From positions 1-5,913 of the forward strand of contig JAICKM010000454.1 of the NCBI GenBank assembly GCA_025927935.1: a stretch of DNA of 5,913 nucleotides, read 5' to 3'. Positions within the stretch are counted from its first letter, which is position 1. Each line of letters opens with the position of its first letter. The position numbers and the translations under genes were made by a program. Under the pieces are notes generated by a model. That model saw only the letters and a list, made by a program, of their open reading frames with translations, searched no databases and was not told where the DNA came from. This document shows, piece after piece, positions 5,455 to 5,913 of the stretch. The stretch is from Chloroflexia bacterium. GTDB taxonomy: Bacteria > Chloroflexota > Chloroflexia > QHBQ01 > JADMIH01.

Positions 5455-5913
5455 ATGCGCTCTGAATCGACCTCCCGCCCGCCTGCTGCCTCCCCGCGCC
5501 TGCCCTGGCCGGCGCTCCTGGCCTTGCTGACGGCGGTTCTCTTCCTGGCCGCCTGCTCGATCCAGGATTTGCAGCCGGGACCGGGCTTGCCCGGTGCGGC
5601 CACGCCGATCAGCCCTGCCGGCGCCACGCCGCAGGCGTTCCCCGCGGGCACGAATCCCCCCCCGCCCGCGAGCACAAATCCGCCGGCCCCGCCCACGGCG
5701 ACATCCGGGGCGGCGGCGCAGCCGGTGAGCCAGGCCGCGCCCGCTGTGCCGCCGTTCGTGGTTTACAGCGCGGGCAAGCTCGCCGATAGCTGGGACGATG
5801 CATCCTGGGGCGGCGCCAAGTTCGACTTGCAAAGCAACGACGCCCCGCGCGACGGCCACCCGACGGTCAAGGTGACGTATGGCGAGGGTTGGGGCGCTTT
5901 CTCGGTCGCCGAC
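5455..5913 (+). CDS. Lipoprotein with proline-rich linker and carbohydrate-binding-like jelly-roll start (3' truncated by window)
   Basis: The ATG at 5455 follows GAGGG (5446-5450) at a short 4-nt spacing, and 153 codons run open to the window end. Residues 1-34 form a lipoprotein signal: a positively charged start, hydrophobic core WPALLALLTAVLFLAAC, and lipobox LAAC with Cys34 as the lipidation site. Residues about 35-105 are a low-complexity Pro/Ala/Thr/Gly linker (PPPPASTNPPAPPTATS). From about 107 the sequence becomes folded: FVVYSAGKLADSWDDASWGGAKFDLQ, then GHPTVKVTYGEGWGAFSVAD. That opening resembles the beta-sandwich domains found in secreted glycosidase-associated and cell-surface proteins of Chloroflexota, which often bind carbohydrate. 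The catalytic part, if there is one, would lie outside the window. Product likely anchored on the outer face of the membrane; the function is open. Confidence 0.85.
   Translation, partial: MRSESTSRPPAASPRLPWPALLALLTAVLFLAACSIQDLQPGPGLPGAATPISPAGATPQAFPAGTNPPPPASTNPPAPPTATSGAAAQPVSQAAPAVPPFVVYSAGKLADSWDDASWGGAKFDLQSNDAPRDGHPTVKVTYGEGWGAFSVAD

Noticed and set aside
5341..5859. Minus-strand open frames opposite the lipoprotein gene
   Set aside because: They arise from the Pro-rich linker read backwards (Gly/Arg-rich) and oppose a frame with a clear lipobox and promoter.
1..5913. CRISPR arrays, tRNA or rRNA genes, insertion sequences, attachment sites
   Set aside because: No regularly spaced repeats, cloverleaf-like segments, transposase-like frames or flanking target duplications were found on reading both strands.

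Overview
The window is GC-rich. It carries a ComEC/Rec2 tail, an ECF sigma factor with a cysteine-free membrane anti-sigma-like partner, Pro/Thr/Ala-rich linkers of the 'TPTPTP' type in exported proteins, and a lipoprotein with a YSAG...SWDDASWGGA jelly-roll-like start. Together these look most like a chromosomal segment of a Chloroflexota (Chloroflexia-like) bacterium. This taxonomic placement is by style of sequence only; no marker gene is present. No mobile element, CRISPR array, tRNA or rRNA was seen.

Layout from left to right. (1) The 3' end of a comEC/rec2-type gene (+), followed by a probable terminator. (2) A separate 222-aa cytoplasmic protein (+) with GPP34-like traits, ending at a strong hairpin terminator. 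(3) Convergent to it, a three-gene minus-strand unit read from right to left: an ECF sigma factor, a membrane anti-sigma-like protein overlapping it by ATGA, and, 77 nt further on, a fusion of a four-helix DoxX/DoxD-type membrane domain with a Tat-like fifth helix and a C-terminal Rieske [2Fe-2S] domain. (4) Divergent from the sigma gene, a secreted seven-bladed beta-propeller protein of the lactonase type (+), closed by a 26-bp palindromic terminator. (5) A new transcription unit (+) with an extended -10 promoter, starting a lipoprotein gene that runs off the window.

The main point of interest is the minus-strand unit. The sigma gene and the DoxX-Rieske gene are each preceded by the same 36-bp promoter-like architecture, GGGAAC-N14-CGGGGTA(T/G)AA(T/A)-GGGTG, with identical spacing. 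GGGAAC is a typical ECF -35 element. The simplest model is that the sigma factor drives its own operon and also directly drives the DoxX-Rieske gene from an internal promoter. That would make a membrane redox protein the output of an envelope-sensing sigma/anti-sigma switch. The divergent secreted propeller gene also has a GGGAAC element upstream but lacks the shared -10 half, so its membership in the regulon is only suggestive.
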